Of a stretch of DNA of 64,000 nucleotides, positions 28,143 through 38,418 are shown piece by piece. The notes under the pieces were generated by a model. The model was not told the DNA's origin. It saw nothing but the letters and a program-made list of their open reading frames with translations, and made no database searches. The DNA is from Microbacterium testaceum StLB037 (GTDB lineage: Bacteria > Actinomycetota > Actinomycetes > Actinomycetales > Microbacteriaceae). A program made the position numbers and the translations under genes. The stretch is from the NCBI RefSeq assembly GCF_900104345.1, contig NZ_FNJN01000007.1, forward strand, positions 185,303 to 249,302. Reading direction: 5' to 3'. Position 1 is the stretch's first letter. Each line of letters starts with the position of its first letter.

Positions 28143-28900
28143 ACCTCCTCGGCGACGCGATCGGGTGGATCTTCTCGGGCGATCCCGGTCGAGGTTTCGA
28201 CGCCATCCCCGTCGCGATCGGCGTGCAGTTGCTCTACACGGTCGTCGCCGTGCTCATCGCCGGCGCGATCGCCGTCCCGCTGGGGTGGTACATCGGTCAC
28301 ACCGGCAAGGGACGCGAGACGGCCGTCGCGATCTCGGGCGCCGCTCGTGCCATCCCGTCGTTCGGTCTGCTCATTCTGCTGACGCTCCTTCTCGGTGTGC
28401 TGCACAAGCCGGAAGCGGCGATCATCTCGTTCGTGGTCCTCGCCATCCCGTCCCTCCTCGCCGGGGCCTACACCGGCTTCGAGGCGATCGACCGCCGCGT
28501 GATCGACGCGGGTCGATCGATGGGGATGACCGAGTCGCAGATCCTGTGGCGTATCGAGGTGCCCCTCGGGCTGCCGCTCCTCGTCGGGGGCATTCGCGCG
28601 GCGACCCTGCAGGTGCTCGCCACGGTGACGATCGCGGCGTACATCGGTCTCGGCGGGCTCGGCCAGTACATCATCGCCGCGATCCCCCTCCGCCGCTTCG
28701 ACATCCTGATCGGCGGGGCGATCCTCGTCGCCGTCCTCGCGCTGGTCATCGACGGCCTCTTCGCCCTTCTCCAGCATCTGGTCGTCCCCCGTGGCATCCG
28801 TGCCGCGGGGTCCGCCCAGCCGCAGCCGCGCTCCGCTCGTCAGCGTCGCGCGGAAGCCCTCGCCGTCGGGGCGCCCACGGCGCCTCCGGCGACCCCTTGA
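28139..28900 (+). CDS. ABC transporter permease, OpuCD/ProW type
   Basis: Second membrane subunit, 253 residues, with AIPSFGLLILLTLLLG and the EAA loop YTGFEAIDRRVIDAGRSMGMTES...IEVPLGLPLL. Coupled to the preceding permease through an ATGA overlap. The C-terminal 40 residues are a Pro/Ala/Arg-rich cytoplasmic tail not needed for the fold. The binding lipoprotein gene follows 38 bases later with its own ribosome site, allowing extra production of the binding protein. Confidence 0.92.
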   Translation: MNLLGDAIGWIFSGDPGRGFDAIPVAIGVQLLYTVVAVLIAGAIAVPLGWYIGHTGKGRETAVAISGAARAIPSFGLLILLTLLLGVLHKPEAAIISFVVLAIPSLLAGAYTGFEAIDRRVIDAGRSMGMTESQILWRIEVPLGLPLLVGGIRAATLQVLATVTIAAYIGLGGLGQYIIAAIPLRRFDILIGGAILVAVLALVIDGLFALLQHLVVPRGIRAAGSAQPQPRSARQRRAEALAVGAPTAPPATP

Positions 28901-28938
28901 CCCACCCGATTCCCGAATCACCAGAAAAGAGAGCACCC

Positions 28939-29856
28939 ATGTTCACAGCACGAACCAAGAAGGGCCTCGGCCTCGTCGCAGGCCTCGCGGTCGCCTCCCT
29001 CGCCTTCGCCGGTTGCAGCGGCGGATCGAGCGACCCCCTCAGCAACGGCGGCGGTGACGCCTCGGCGTCGTCCGACACGATCGTCGTCGGCTCGCAGGCC
29101 TACTATTCGAACGAGATCATCGCCGAGATCTACGCTCAGGCGCTCGAGGGCGCGGGCAAGACCGTGAAGCGTCAGTTCCAGATCGGTCAGCGCGATGCGT
29201 ACATCCCGCTGCTCGAAGACGGCACCGTCTCGGTGTTCCCCGAGTACACCGGCAACCTGCTGCAGTTCTTCCAGAAGGACACCACCGCCCGCACGTCCGA
29301 TGACGTCTACGCGGCTCTCCCGGCGGCTCTGCCCCAGGGTCTCGAGGTCCTCGACCAGTCGCAGGCCACCGACCAGGACTCGTACACCGTCACGAAGGCC
29401 TTCGCCGACGCCAACGGCCTCACCTCGATCGCCGACCTGTCGAAGGTGACCTCGGGCCTGACGCTCGGTGGCAACGCCGAGCTCGCCGAGCGTCCGTACG
29501 GGCCGGCCGGACTGCAGTCGACCTACGGGGTCAACGTCCAGTTCTCGCCCACGGGCGAGACCACGGTCGACGACCTCGTGGCGGGCACCATCCAGGTCGC
29601 CAACGTCTACACGGCCGATCCCCGCATCAAGACCGACAACCTGCTCACGCTGACCGACCCCAAGGGCCTGTTCCTGGCGTCGAACGTGGTGCCGGTCGTC
29701 AACTCGAACGTCGCCTCCGAGGTGTCGGATGTGCTCAACAAGGTCAGCGCCGCCCTCACCGAGGACGCGCTGGTCGCGATGAACGTCGAGTCCACGGTCG
29801 ACCAGAAGTCGTCCGCCGACATCGCCAAGGAGTGGCTCTCGGCCAACGGCTTCTGA
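28939..29856 (+). CDS. Osmoprotectant-binding lipoprotein (OpuCC/OsmX type)
   Basis: Extracytoplasmic substrate-binding subunit, 305 residues. The signal peptide ends in lipobox FAGC (Cys26), then a Gly/Ser/Asp linker precedes the two-lobe OpuAC-like domain. The motifs IVVGSQAYYSNEIIAEIYAQ, FPEYTGNLLQFF and VANVYTADPRI match glycine betaine/choline-binding proteins; the Tyr in EYTG is one of the aromatic cage residues of that family. It likely captures betaine, choline or a related compound and delivers it to the two permeases. A strong hairpin terminator follows. Confidence 0.92.
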   Translation: MFTARTKKGLGLVAGLAVASLAFAGCSGGSSDPLSNGGGDASASSDTIVVGSQAYYSNEIIAEIYAQALEGAGKTVKRQFQIGQRDAYIPLLEDGTVSVFPEYTGNLLQFFQKDTTARTSDDVYAALPAALPQGLEVLDQSQATDQDSYTVTKAFADANGLTSIADLSKVTSGLTLGGNAELAERPYGPAGLQSTYGVNVQFSPTGETTVDDLVAGTIQVANVYTADPRIKTDNLLTLTDPKGLFLASNVVPVVNSNVASEVSDVLNKVSAALTEDALVAMNVESTVDQKSSADIAKEWLSANGF

Positions 29857-29869
29857 GTCTCTTCGTCGT

Positions 29870-29901
29870 GCGGGGTCGTCCGGGGTACCGGGCGGCCCCG
29901 C
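29870..29901 (+). terminator. Rho-independent-type terminator of the osmoprotectant operon
   Basis: A 14-bp stem (29870-29883 with 29888-29901, two G-U pairs, GGTA loop) is followed within 5 bases by a short T run (TCGTTTTC). The rest of the gap to 30086 contains only a possible -10 box TAGCCT (30072-30077), 9 bases before the next start. Confidence 0.8.
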
Positions 29902-30086
29902 CGTCGTTTTCGCCCGCGAGACGGCACCCCGCTGACATGTCGGCATCAGATCGCGCCTGATTCGTCAGGAGGTTGCCGTCTCGGCGCAGGGAAACCCGCC
30001 CGAGCGCCTCGCACGGGGAGGGCCGGGTGGATGCCGGCACCCCGGCGCGCGCGATCGCCTCGGGCACCGCGTAGCCTGGGACGGAT

Positions 30087-31880
<1,794 letters not shown>

Positions 31881-31904
31881 GCCCTCGGGACGCCGCGACG
31901 GCGA

Positions 31905-31934
31905 ACGGCCCGTCCCCCGGAGGGAACGGGCCGT
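31905..31934. terminator. Bidirectional terminator
   Basis: A 13-bp stem with one mismatch (31905-31917 with 31922-31934, CGGA loop) between the convergent ABC-F and metallohydrolase genes. Confidence 0.75.
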
Positions 31935-31947
31935 CCTCGATCGACGA

Positions 31948-33615
31948 TCAGCGCACCGACACGAAGATCGGGTTCGTGTAGAGCCACGTGTCAAGCCAGG
32001 GGTTCCCCTGACCGGCCGCGTGCGGCTGCGGGGCCCGCGGGTCCACGTCCGCCCCGCGCGGGCCGGTGCCGTGCACCTTGCCGTCGCTTCCGCGCACGCG
32101 CACGTAGCCGTCGACGTCGGCGGTGCCCACTGGGATCACGATCTGGAACGCCGAACCGCTGCGGTCGCTCACGTCGCGCAGCTCGATGACGCGGGTTCGG
32201 GGAGCGACCATCGTGTCGCGGTCGCTCGCGGCGCCCGTGATCTCGCCGCGGATCACGTCGAGGTGCGCGAGACGGGGCAGGATGCCGGCGGAGTTGCGCT
32301 CCGTGGTGGGCTCGACGTCGATGACGATCTCGATCTTCGTGCCCGTCGGTACGCGCAGGGTCCCGCCGAGTGTGGCGGTGTTGGCGGTGTCGTCGGCGGC
32401 GCGCAGGGTGACCGCGAGTCCGGCGACGAGGTGCCCGTGGTCGACCCACATGCGTCCCGCGCGCACGGCGTCGAGGACGGCGGTGTGCGTCTTGTCGGCG
32501 GCGCCGACGTGGGTGCGGCTGAACTCGCCCGGCCACAGGTCGCTGCCGCCCTGCGGGGAGGCGGTCGACACGGGGTCGGGTCGGCGACCCGCGCGGTTGA
32601 AGTTGGCCAGCGTGGCCCCGTTGTCCCACCCCGAGCCGGTGGGGAAGTCGCCCACGCGGGTGTTGTCGAAGTTCTTCAGGTGCAGGTCGCTGTTCGTGGT
32701 GATCCACCAGCGCCGGCCCTCGCTGAGCAGGGCGTCCCACATGCCGCCGACGACCGCGGTCATCCAGTCGAATCCGCCGTGCGCCCGGTACGCGCTCGCG
32801 GGGAATCCCGGGAACGAGTAGTCGCTGCGGGAGTTCTCGTACTCGCCACGCTGCGAACGGTCGGTGGTGTTCGCCGCGAGACCCGAGGCCTGCGCCCCCG
32901 GAGCCCCCTCGAAGCCCACGAAGACGTCGGGGTCGGCATCCTGCCACGCGCGCAGTTCGCCGGGGGAGTCGATGCCGAGTCGGCTGGGATGGTTGGCCAG
33001 GACGAGCACGTCGTCGACCAGGCCCACCTTGCGCTGCTGGCCGAGCCACGAGATCCCGTCGACGGCGTGCTGCAGCCAGTCGGCGGCGTCGCTCGTGTTG
33101 GGTCGGGGCTTCTCCCACTGGTTGAGCTTGCCGTCGTAGGTCAGCTCAAAGTTGCGCAGCACCTCGGTCACGCGGGGGCCGGGGGCGACCAGCACGGTGC
33201 CGTGCTCGGCGGCCGGGATGTACCACTCGAGGCCCTGGAAGACGAGGAGATCGGGTCGGGCGGTTCGCGCCGCCTCGATCTCGCGCGCCGCGTTGAAGAC
33301 GCCGCCGACGTTCGCGTGGCCGACGTTGCTGTGCTCGGTGAAGGCGATGGCATCCACCCCGAAACGCTGCGCCTGGTCGAGGATCGTCGTCATCGCGTAC
33401 TTGGCGTCGTGCGAGTAGACCGAGTGCACGTGATGGTCGAAGACGAGCCAGCGCAGGGCCTTCGGGTCGGTCACGGCCGTGGGCGTGGTCGCGGCCACGG
33501 CGCTCGCGGCGGCTGCGGGCCCGAACGACGATGCGGCGGACGCGGTCGTGACCGCGGCGGCGGCTGCGGCGAGGAAGGTGCGGCGGGAGAAGCCGGATGG
33601 GGTGTGAGAGGGCAT
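31948..33615 (-). CDS. Secreted PHP-type metallohydrolase (CehA/McbA family-like), Tat substrate
   Basis: A 555-residue exported protein. The N terminus has a twin-Arg signal (FSRRTFLAAAAAAV). The PHP-like domain shows metal ligands DHHVHSVYSHD, AFTEHSN, LANHPSRLG and TNSDLHLK, the order expected of CehA/McbA metallophosphoesterase-type hydrolases. The C-terminal 150 residues look like beta-rich accessory sequence with a Trp-rich end. CehA relatives hydrolyse aryl carbamates or phosphoesters, but the substrate here is unknown. The ATG at 33615 is chosen because it gives a standard-length Tat leader; an upstream in-frame start would prepend 30 unlikely residues. Tat export suggests folding with its metals in the cytoplasm. 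Confidence 0.85.
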   Translation of the reverse strand: MPSHTPSGFSRRTFLAAAAAAVTTASAASSFGPAAAASAVAATTPTAVTDPKALRWLVFDHHVHSVYSHDAKYAMTTILDQAQRFGVDAIAFTEHSNVGHANVGGVFNAAREIEAARTARPDLLVFQGLEWYIPAAEHGTVLVAPGPRVTEVLRNFELTYDGKLNQWEKPRPNTSDAADWLQHAVDGISWLGQQRKVGLVDDVLVLANHPSRLGIDSPGELRAWQDADPDVFVGFEGAPGAQASGLAANTTDRSQRGEYENSRSDYSFPGFPASAYRAHGGFDWMTAVVGGMWDALLSEGRRWWITTNSDLHLKNFDNTRVGDFPTGSGWDNGATLANFNRAGRRPDPVSTASPQGGSDLWPGEFSRTHVGAADKTHTAVLDAVRAGRMWVDHGHLVAGLAVTLRAADDTANTATLGGTLRVPTGTKIEIVIDVEPTTERNSAGILPRLAHLDVIRGEITGAASDRDTMVAPRTRVIELRDVSDRSGSAFQIVIPVGTADVDGYVRVRGSDGKVHGTGPRGADVDPRAPQPHAAGQGNPWLDTWLYTNPIFVSVR

Positions 33616-33769
33616 CGCAGACTTTCGTGAGAGGGGTCGCCGGGAACGTAGGGGCCGCGGATGAATCGCGGGTGGACGCGCGGTGATGTTGACGTCACCA
33701 TCCATTCACCCGGTGGACCGCACGGTGCGGCACAGTCCGTTCGACCTCACCACCCGATCGAGAGCAGCC

Positions 33770-34507
33770 ATGTCGTCCACCCCCGTGCCCACCCGCCTCC
33801 TCCCTTTCGCCGCAGCCGCGGTCCTCGTCACGGGTCTCGTGCCGCTCGGTGCCCTGGCCGCGTCCGCGGCGAGCCCCCTCGTGCTGCGGGATGCCGCGGG
33901 CACGGCCGTCTTCTCGGGTGACGCCGCCGCGTATCCCTCCTTCGGCATCGCGACCTTCGCCGATGGCTGCCCCTCCGGAACGAGCGATGGGGCGCGCCTG
34001 TCGGTGGCGGCCGGAGGCAGCACCGTCGTCGTCTCGGCGACCGTGCCGGTCACCGCGGGCGCGGCGGTGAGCGTCCCGATGGGCTCCTCGTTCACGGCGG
34101 TCGTTCCCATGGGCACGACGAGCGCGACCCTGAGCCTGGAGTGCCTCGCGCTGTCGTCCGGGGTGCCCTCGTCGATCCTCCCCGTCGCCAGCCTGCCGGT
34201 CACCCTGTCCGCGTCGGGTTGGGCGGTCCCCGGTCAGCCGAGCCCCTCACCGACCACGTCGCCGACCGGCCCCGCGCCGTCCCCGTCGGCCTCGGGATCG
34301 GCCGCCCCCGACCCCGCGGCAGCCGCCTCGGCCACCCCTGGCCCCTCGACTTCGGCCACCCCGGTTGCGGCCGCGGCCTCCGGCTCGGACCTCGCGGTCA
34401 CGGGTGCACAGGTGGCGGGCGTTGCGGGCGTCGGCGCCGTGCTCGCCGTCGCCGCCGGTCTCGTGTTCCGTGCGCGCGCTCGTCGTCGCGCGGCGGCGCA
34501 GGACTGA
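33770..34507 (+). CDS. Cell-wall-anchored surface protein with LAxTG sorting signal
   Basis: A 245-residue exported protein. A signal peptide (about residues 1-38, ending ALAASAAS) precedes a beta-rich domain of about 130 residues with two Cys (ADGC, LECL) that could form a disulfide. A long Pro/Ser/Thr/Ala spacer follows, then LAVTG, a hydrophobic helix and a basic tail RARARRR. LAxTG is the motif cut by class E sortases of high-GC Gram-positives, so wall anchoring is likely. The Ser/Thr-rich spacer is a possible Pmt glycosylation region. The function of the folded domain is unknown. The ATG at 33770 follows a GAGAG ribosome site. Confidence 0.75.
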   Translation: MSSTPVPTRLLPFAAAAVLVTGLVPLGALAASAASPLVLRDAAGTAVFSGDAAAYPSFGIATFADGCPSGTSDGARLSVAAGGSTVVVSATVPVTAGAAVSVPMGSSFTAVVPMGTTSATLSLECLALSSGVPSSILPVASLPVTLSASGWAVPGQPSPSPTTSPTGPAPSPSASGSAAPDPAAAASATPGPSTSATPVAAAASGSDLAVTGAQVAGVAGVGAVLAVAAGLVFRARARRRAAAQD

Positions 34508-34520
34508 TCGCCCGTCCGCT

Positions 34521-34548
34521 CGGGGTCGTCGCTGCTGCGGCGGCCCCG
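34521..34548. terminator. Bidirectional terminator
   Basis: A 12-bp stem (34521-34532 with 34537-34548, two G-U pairs in the plus-strand transcript, TGCT loop) between convergent genes. Confidence 0.65.
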
Positions 34549-34554
34549 TCGGCG

Positions 34555-35067
34555 TCAGTGGACCGCGTACTCCAGCACCACGATGAAGACGCCGAGGCAG
34601 GCGGTGGCGAAGGCGCCGAGGAGTCGGACGGGGATCGACGCCTTCCGCCGGGCGTACGCGCCGTAGCCGAGCAGGGCGAGCACGGCGAAGGTCGCCCACA
34701 TGCACAACTCGAACGCGTCGCTCACCGAGACGCCGGTCATCCCGGCCCAGACGAGCACGAGGATCGAGGGGATTGACGCGTAGAGCATCCCCGCCCCGTG
34801 CCGCATGCCCTCGCGGGTCGCGCGGCGGAGCCCGTGGGTGGCGTGCTCGGTCAGGGTGTGCGCGAACACGTGCGCGATGAAGAAGACGACGAGCGACAGC
34901 GAGGCGCTGCCGATCACCTCCCACACGTTCTCGGTGTGGTCGTCGGCGATCGAGACGAACGCCGCGAACACGATCAGGCCGTAGATCGCCGCGGGGGAGC
35001 GGAAGCGGACGCCGAACCACGCCCGGACGCGCGCCCAGCACGACAGCGACTCCGCCGGCGCGCTCAC
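34555..35067 (-). CDS. Small integral membrane protein, four to five helices
   Basis: A 170-residue membrane protein that I cannot assign to a named family. Hydrophobic segments occupy about residues 22-38, 50-70, 92-112, 118-135 and 145-165, and a His-rich stretch (FIAHVFAHTLTEHATHG) lies at the end of helix 2, which could bind metal. The GTG at 35067 overlaps the stop of the upstream MarR gene (GTGA), so the two are translationally coupled and the protein is probably the target or partner of that regulator. Transport of a toxic compound is a reasonable guess but not shown by sequence. Confidence 0.8.
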   Translation of the reverse strand: MSAPAESLSCWARVRAWFGVRFRSPAAIYGLIVFAAFVSIADDHTENVWEVIGSASLSLVVFFIAHVFAHTLTEHATHGLRRATREGMRHGAGMLYASIPSILVLVWAGMTGVSVSDAFELCMWATFAVLALLGYGAYARRKASIPVRLLGAFATACLGVFIVVLEYAVH

Positions 35068-35561
35068 GCGTCGAATCCCAGGCTCAGTTTGCGCAGCAGG
35101 GTGGCGAGTCGTTCGCGGTCGCCGCGCGAGAGTCCCTCGAGCAAGAGGGCCTCGGCGTCGACGAGGCGGGTGATCGCGGCATCCACCCGTACTCGTCCGT
35201 CGTCGGTCAGCGTCACCAGAATGCTCCGTCCGTCTCCGGGGTCGGCCTCGCGACGCACGAAACGGCGGGCGACGAGACGATCGATACGGTTCGTCATCGT
35301 GCCGCTCGAGACGAGCGTCTGCTGCAGCAGCTGCTTCGGGCTCAGCTGGTACGGCTCGCCCGCCCGGCGCAGCGCCGAGAGTACGTCCCACTCCCACGAC
35401 TCGATGTCGCTGCGGCGGAACGCCTCTTTGCGGGCGAAGTCGAGGTGTCGCGACAGGCGTGCGACGCGCGAGAGCACCTCGAGGGGCGAGAAGTCCAGAT
35501 CGGGGCGCTGACGCATCCACGCATCGACGATGCGGTCGACTTCGTCGCTGTCCCGGGTCAC
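35064..35561 (-). CDS. MarR-family transcriptional regulator
   Basis: A 165-residue winged-helix regulator. The recognition helix is TLVSSGTMTNRIDRLV and the wing DPGDGRSILVTLTDDG. It is a paralogue of the MarR at 3538-4029, matching it in length, in the acidic N-terminal helix and in the DNA-binding core. It is coupled by a 4-base overlap to the membrane protein downstream. GTG 35561 lies 6 bases after a -10 box CATAAT, so translation is probably leaderless. I found no clear palindrome in its own promoter matching the CTTCC-GGAAG sites of the first MarR. Confidence 0.92.
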   Translation of the reverse strand: MTRDSDEVDRIVDAWMRQRPDLDFSPLEVLSRVARLSRHLDFARKEAFRRSDIESWEWDVLSALRRAGEPYQLSPKQLLQQTLVSSGTMTNRIDRLVARRFVRREADPGDGRSILVTLTDDGRVRVDAAITRLVDAEALLLEGLSRGDRERLATLLRKLSLGFDA

Positions 35562-35573
35562 GGTCTCATTATG
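35562..35573 (-). promoter_or_regulatory. -10 box of the second MarR gene, leaderless
   Basis: On the minus strand CATAAT (35568-35573) ends 6 bases before the GTG start. Confidence 0.45.
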
Positions 35574-35664
35574 TCGAGTGCTCGGCGGGTCGGTCGGCGC
35601 GCGCGGGCGGGCGGAACGCCCGGCGTCCGGGTCTGGCAGACTTGACCGGTGCCCTCGGGCACGG

Positions 35665-35736
35665 TCCGCCGTGGTGTAACGGCAGCACGACAGCCTTTGG
35701 AGCTGTTAGGTCCAGGTTCGAATCCTGGCGGCGGAG
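35665..35736 (+). tRNA. tRNA-Gln (anticodon UUG)
   Basis: A 72-nt cloverleaf: acceptor TCCGCCG/CGGCGGA (35665-35671, 35729-35735), anticodon stem ACAGC/GCTGT with loop CTTTGGA (anticodon TTG at 35697-35699), and T arm CCAGG-TTCGAAT-CCTGG (35712-35728). The discriminator is G35736 and CCA is not encoded. A small hairpin GTGCCC/GGGCAC (35649-35662) lies just upstream. The glmU ATG begins only two bases after the discriminator. Confidence 0.95.
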
Positions 35737-35737
35737 C

Positions 35738-37186
35738 ATGACATCACCGACCGAGTTGGCCGTCGTCGTCCTCGCTGCGGGTCAGGGAACGCGCATGCGC
35801 TCCCGCACACCGAAGGTCCTGCACCCGGTCGGCGGTCGCCCGCTCGTCGGCCACGTGCTCGACACCGCGGCATCCCTCGATCCGGCCCGCATCGTCGTGG
35901 TCGTGCGTCACGAGCGCGAGATGGTCGCCGAGACCGTGGCGGAGCTCGCCCCGGGCGTCGTAATCGTCGATCAGGACGAGGTGCCCGGCACGGGTCGCGC
36001 GGTCGAGGTCGCCCTCGACGCGCTGGACGGCTTCGAGGGCGATGTCCTCGTGCTCAGCGCCGACGTGCCGTTGCTCGAGACCGGCACGCTCACCGAATTG
36101 CTCGCGACCCACCGCAGCGGCGGCACCGCCGTCACCCTGCTGAGTGCGCGGGTCGACCAGCCCTTCGGGTACGGCCGGATCCTGCGCGACGAGACCGACG
36201 GCGTGCGCCGCATCGTCGAGCAGAAGGACGCCACGGCCGACGAGGCCGCGGTCACCGAGATCAACGTGGGGGTCTACGTCTTCCGGGCCGGTCCGCTGCG
36301 TGCGCAGCTCGCCCTCGTCGGGACCGCGAACGCCCAGGGCGAGAAGTACCTCACCGACGTGGTCGGGCTCCTGCGCGACGCGGAGATGGGGGTCGCGGCG
36401 TCCGTCACCGGCGATGCGTCCGCCGCACTCGGCGTGAACGACCGTGTACAGCTGTCCGAGGCCGGGCGCACCCTCAACGCGCGCACGGTGCGCCGCTGGC
36501 AGCTCGAGGGCGTCACGGTCGTCGACCCGGCGACGACGTGGATCGACGTGACCGCGACCCTCGCCCCCGACGTCACGATCCTCCCCAACACGCACGTGCG
36601 CGGGGCGACCGTCATCGCCTCGGGCGCCACCATCGGCCCCGACACGAGCCTCGTCGACTGCGAGGTCGGCGAGAACGCGACGATCACCCGCACCGACGGC
36701 ACCCTCGCGGTCGTCGAGGCCGGCGCCACGGTCGGCCCGTTCGCCTACCTCCGCGCGAACGCGCGCGTCGGCGTGAACGGCAAGGTCGGCACCTTCGTCG
36801 AGGTGAAGAACTCCTCGATCGGCGAGGGGAGCAAGGTCCCGCACCTGTCGTACATCGGCGACACCGAGATCGGACGCGGCGTCAACCTCGGTGCCGGTGC
36901 GATCACGGCGAACTACGACGACATCGCCAAGCACCGCACCGTCATCGGCGACGAGGTCCACAGCGGATCGCACAACGTCTTCGTCGCGCCGGTTACGATT
37001 GGAGCGGGCGCCAAGACGGGTGCCGGCGCGGTGATCCGCAAGGATGTCCCGGCCGGTGCGCTGGCGCTCAGCGTGGCACCCCAACGCAACGTCGAGGGGT
37101 GGGTCGAGAAGAACCGACCGGGCACCAGAGCGGCCGACGTGGCCGCTCAGGCTCGGGCTGAACAGGAAGCGGCCGATGGCTCGTAA
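35738..37186 (+). CDS. glmU: Bifunctional GlmU: GlcN-1-P acetyltransferase / GlcNAc-1-P uridyltransferase
   Basis: Makes UDP-GlcNAc for peptidoglycan and other polymers; 482 residues. The N-terminal uridyltransferase domain shows VVLAAGQGTRMRS and the acetyltransferase domain is a left-handed beta helix with hexapeptide repeats (from about residue 255) including GKVGTFVEVKNS, LGAGAITANYD and the catalytic His in GDEVHSGSHN. The start codon is one base after the end of the tRNA-Gln gene, and the only Shine-Dalgarno-like bases (GGAG) are the tRNA 3' end, so tRNA processing would leave a leaderless mRNA. It overlaps prs by 11 bases, as in other actinobacterial glmU-prs operons. Confidence 0.96.
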   Translation: MTSPTELAVVVLAAGQGTRMRSRTPKVLHPVGGRPLVGHVLDTAASLDPARIVVVVRHEREMVAETVAELAPGVVIVDQDEVPGTGRAVEVALDALDGFEGDVLVLSADVPLLETGTLTELLATHRSGGTAVTLLSARVDQPFGYGRILRDETDGVRRIVEQKDATADEAAVTEINVGVYVFRAGPLRAQLALVGTANAQGEKYLTDVVGLLRDAEMGVAASVTGDASAALGVNDRVQLSEAGRTLNARTVRRWQLEGVTVVDPATTWIDVTATLAPDVTILPNTHVRGATVIASGATIGPDTSLVDCEVGENATITRTDGTLAVVEAGATVGPFAYLRANARVGVNGKVGTFVEVKNSSIGEGSKVPHLSYIGDTEIGRGVNLGAGAITANYDDIAKHRTVIGDEVHSGSHNVFVAPVTIGAGAKTGAGAVIRKDVPAGALALSVAPQRNVEGWVEKNRPGTRAADVAAQARAEQEAADGS

Positions 37187-38210
37187 GAAGAATCGTGTAG
37201 ACCTCGACCGCGACAACGGCATCGCCCCCGGGCTCGTCGCCAAGACCAAGAAGCGACTCGTCGTCGCCTCGGGCCGCTCGCACCCCGAACTCGCGAAGCA
37301 GGTGGCCGAGCACCTCGGCACCGAGCTCGCCCCCACCGAGCACCGCACCTTCGCCTCGGGTGAGATCTACACCCGCTTCGAGGTGTCGATCCGCGGCTGC
37401 GACGTGTTCGTCGTCCAGTCGTTCGGTCCTCCGGTCAACGAGTGGCTCATGGAGCTGCTCATCATGCTCGACGCCCTCAAGCGGGCCTCGGCCAAGCGCA
37501 TCACGGTCGTCGCGCCGTACTTCCCGTACTCGCGTCAGGACAAGAAGGGCCGCGGTCGCGAGCCCATCAGCGCCCGCCTGGTCGCCGACCTGCTCAAGAC
37601 CGCGGGTGCCGACCGCATCATGAGCGTCGACCTGCACGCCGCGCAGATCCAGGGCTTCTTCGACGGTCCGGTCGACCACCTGTTCGCCAAGCCGGTGCTG
37701 CTCGACCACTTCGAGCGGGGCCTCTCCGCCGAAGACCGCGAGACCCTCACCGTCGTGTCGCCCGACATGGGCCGCGTGCGCGTGGCCGACACCTGGTCCG
37801 ACAGCCTGGGCGCCCCCCTCGCGATCATCCACAAGCGTCGCGACCCGAAGGTCGCCAACCAGGTCTCGGTGCACGAGATCGTCGGTGACGTGAACGGCCG
37901 CACCTGCCTGCTGGTCGACGACATGATCGACACCGGCGGCACCATCCAGAAGGCTGCTCAGGCCCTCAAGGCCTCGGGCGCCCGCAAGGTCATCGTCGCC
38001 GCGACCCACGCGATCTTCAGCGACCCGGCCACCGAGCGTCTGCAGGACCCCGCGATCGACCAGGTCGTCGTCACCGACACCGTGCCGATCTCGGCCGAGC
38101 GTCGGTTCGAGCGTCTCGAGGTGCTGCCGATCGCGCCCCTGCTCGCGCGCGCGATCCACGAGGTCTTCGAGGACGGCTCGGTCACGAGCATGTTCGGCGG
38201 CGACGCCTGA
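37176..38210 (+). CDS. prs: Ribose-phosphate pyrophosphokinase
   Basis: Class I PRPP synthetase, 344 residues, converting ribose-5-phosphate and ATP to PRPP for nucleotide, His and Trp synthesis. Motifs: FASGEIYTRFEVSIRG, the catalytic flexible loop and YFPYSRQDKKGRGREPIS, SVDLHAAQIQGFF and the PRPP-binding LLVDDMIDTGGTI. The basic N terminus (MARKKNRV) adds about 18 residues to the E. coli length. ATG 37176 lies within the end of glmU with AGGAAG upstream. PRPP made here also depends on the pentose phosphate route fed by gnd in this window. A stem-loop terminator follows, and rplY, usually adjacent, is about 19 kb away. Confidence 0.97.
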   Translation: MARKKNRVDLDRDNGIAPGLVAKTKKRLVVASGRSHPELAKQVAEHLGTELAPTEHRTFASGEIYTRFEVSIRGCDVFVVQSFGPPVNEWLMELLIMLDALKRASAKRITVVAPYFPYSRQDKKGRGREPISARLVADLLKTAGADRIMSVDLHAAQIQGFFDGPVDHLFAKPVLLDHFERGLSAEDRETLTVVSPDMGRVRVADTWSDSLGAPLAIIHKRRDPKVANQVSVHEIVGDVNGRTCLLVDDMIDTGGTIQKAAQALKASGARKVIVAATHAIFSDPATERLQDPAIDQVVVTDTVPISAERRFERLEVLPIAPLLARAIHEVFEDGSVTSMFGGDA

Positions 38211-38232
38211 CCACCGCCGTTCCGTTCGCATC

Positions 38233-38261
38233 CGGCCGTCTTCCCCAGGGGGAGGCGGCCG
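38233..38261 (+). terminator. Terminator of the glmU-prs operon
   Basis: A 14-bp stem with two G-U pairs (38233-38246 with 38248-38261); the tip must open to form a loop. Flanking bases (GCAT/ATGC) lengthen it. No strong T tract. The rest of the gap to 38418 has no gene. Confidence 0.65.
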
Positions 38262-38418
38262 AATGCGTTCTGTCCGAGGGTCGATTCTCGAGGCAGGCCC
38301 CTCCGGCGGCGTCCGTCCTCGCACAGCTCGCACAAAAGAATGAACCCGGTGGCGGCCAAGGTCGTGTCCCTACCGTGAGCACGTACGCGCCGCGAGGCAC
38401 GACCGAAGGAGGACCCTC

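Noticed and set aside
33687..33694. Palindrome TGACGTCA before the LAxTG gene
   Set aside because: An 8-bp palindrome is expected by chance in 64 kb, and it has no second copy or clear promoter context.
35744..37348. A 534-codon open frame opposite glmU
   Set aside because: Same shadow effect; GlmU and Prs signatures are on the plus strand.
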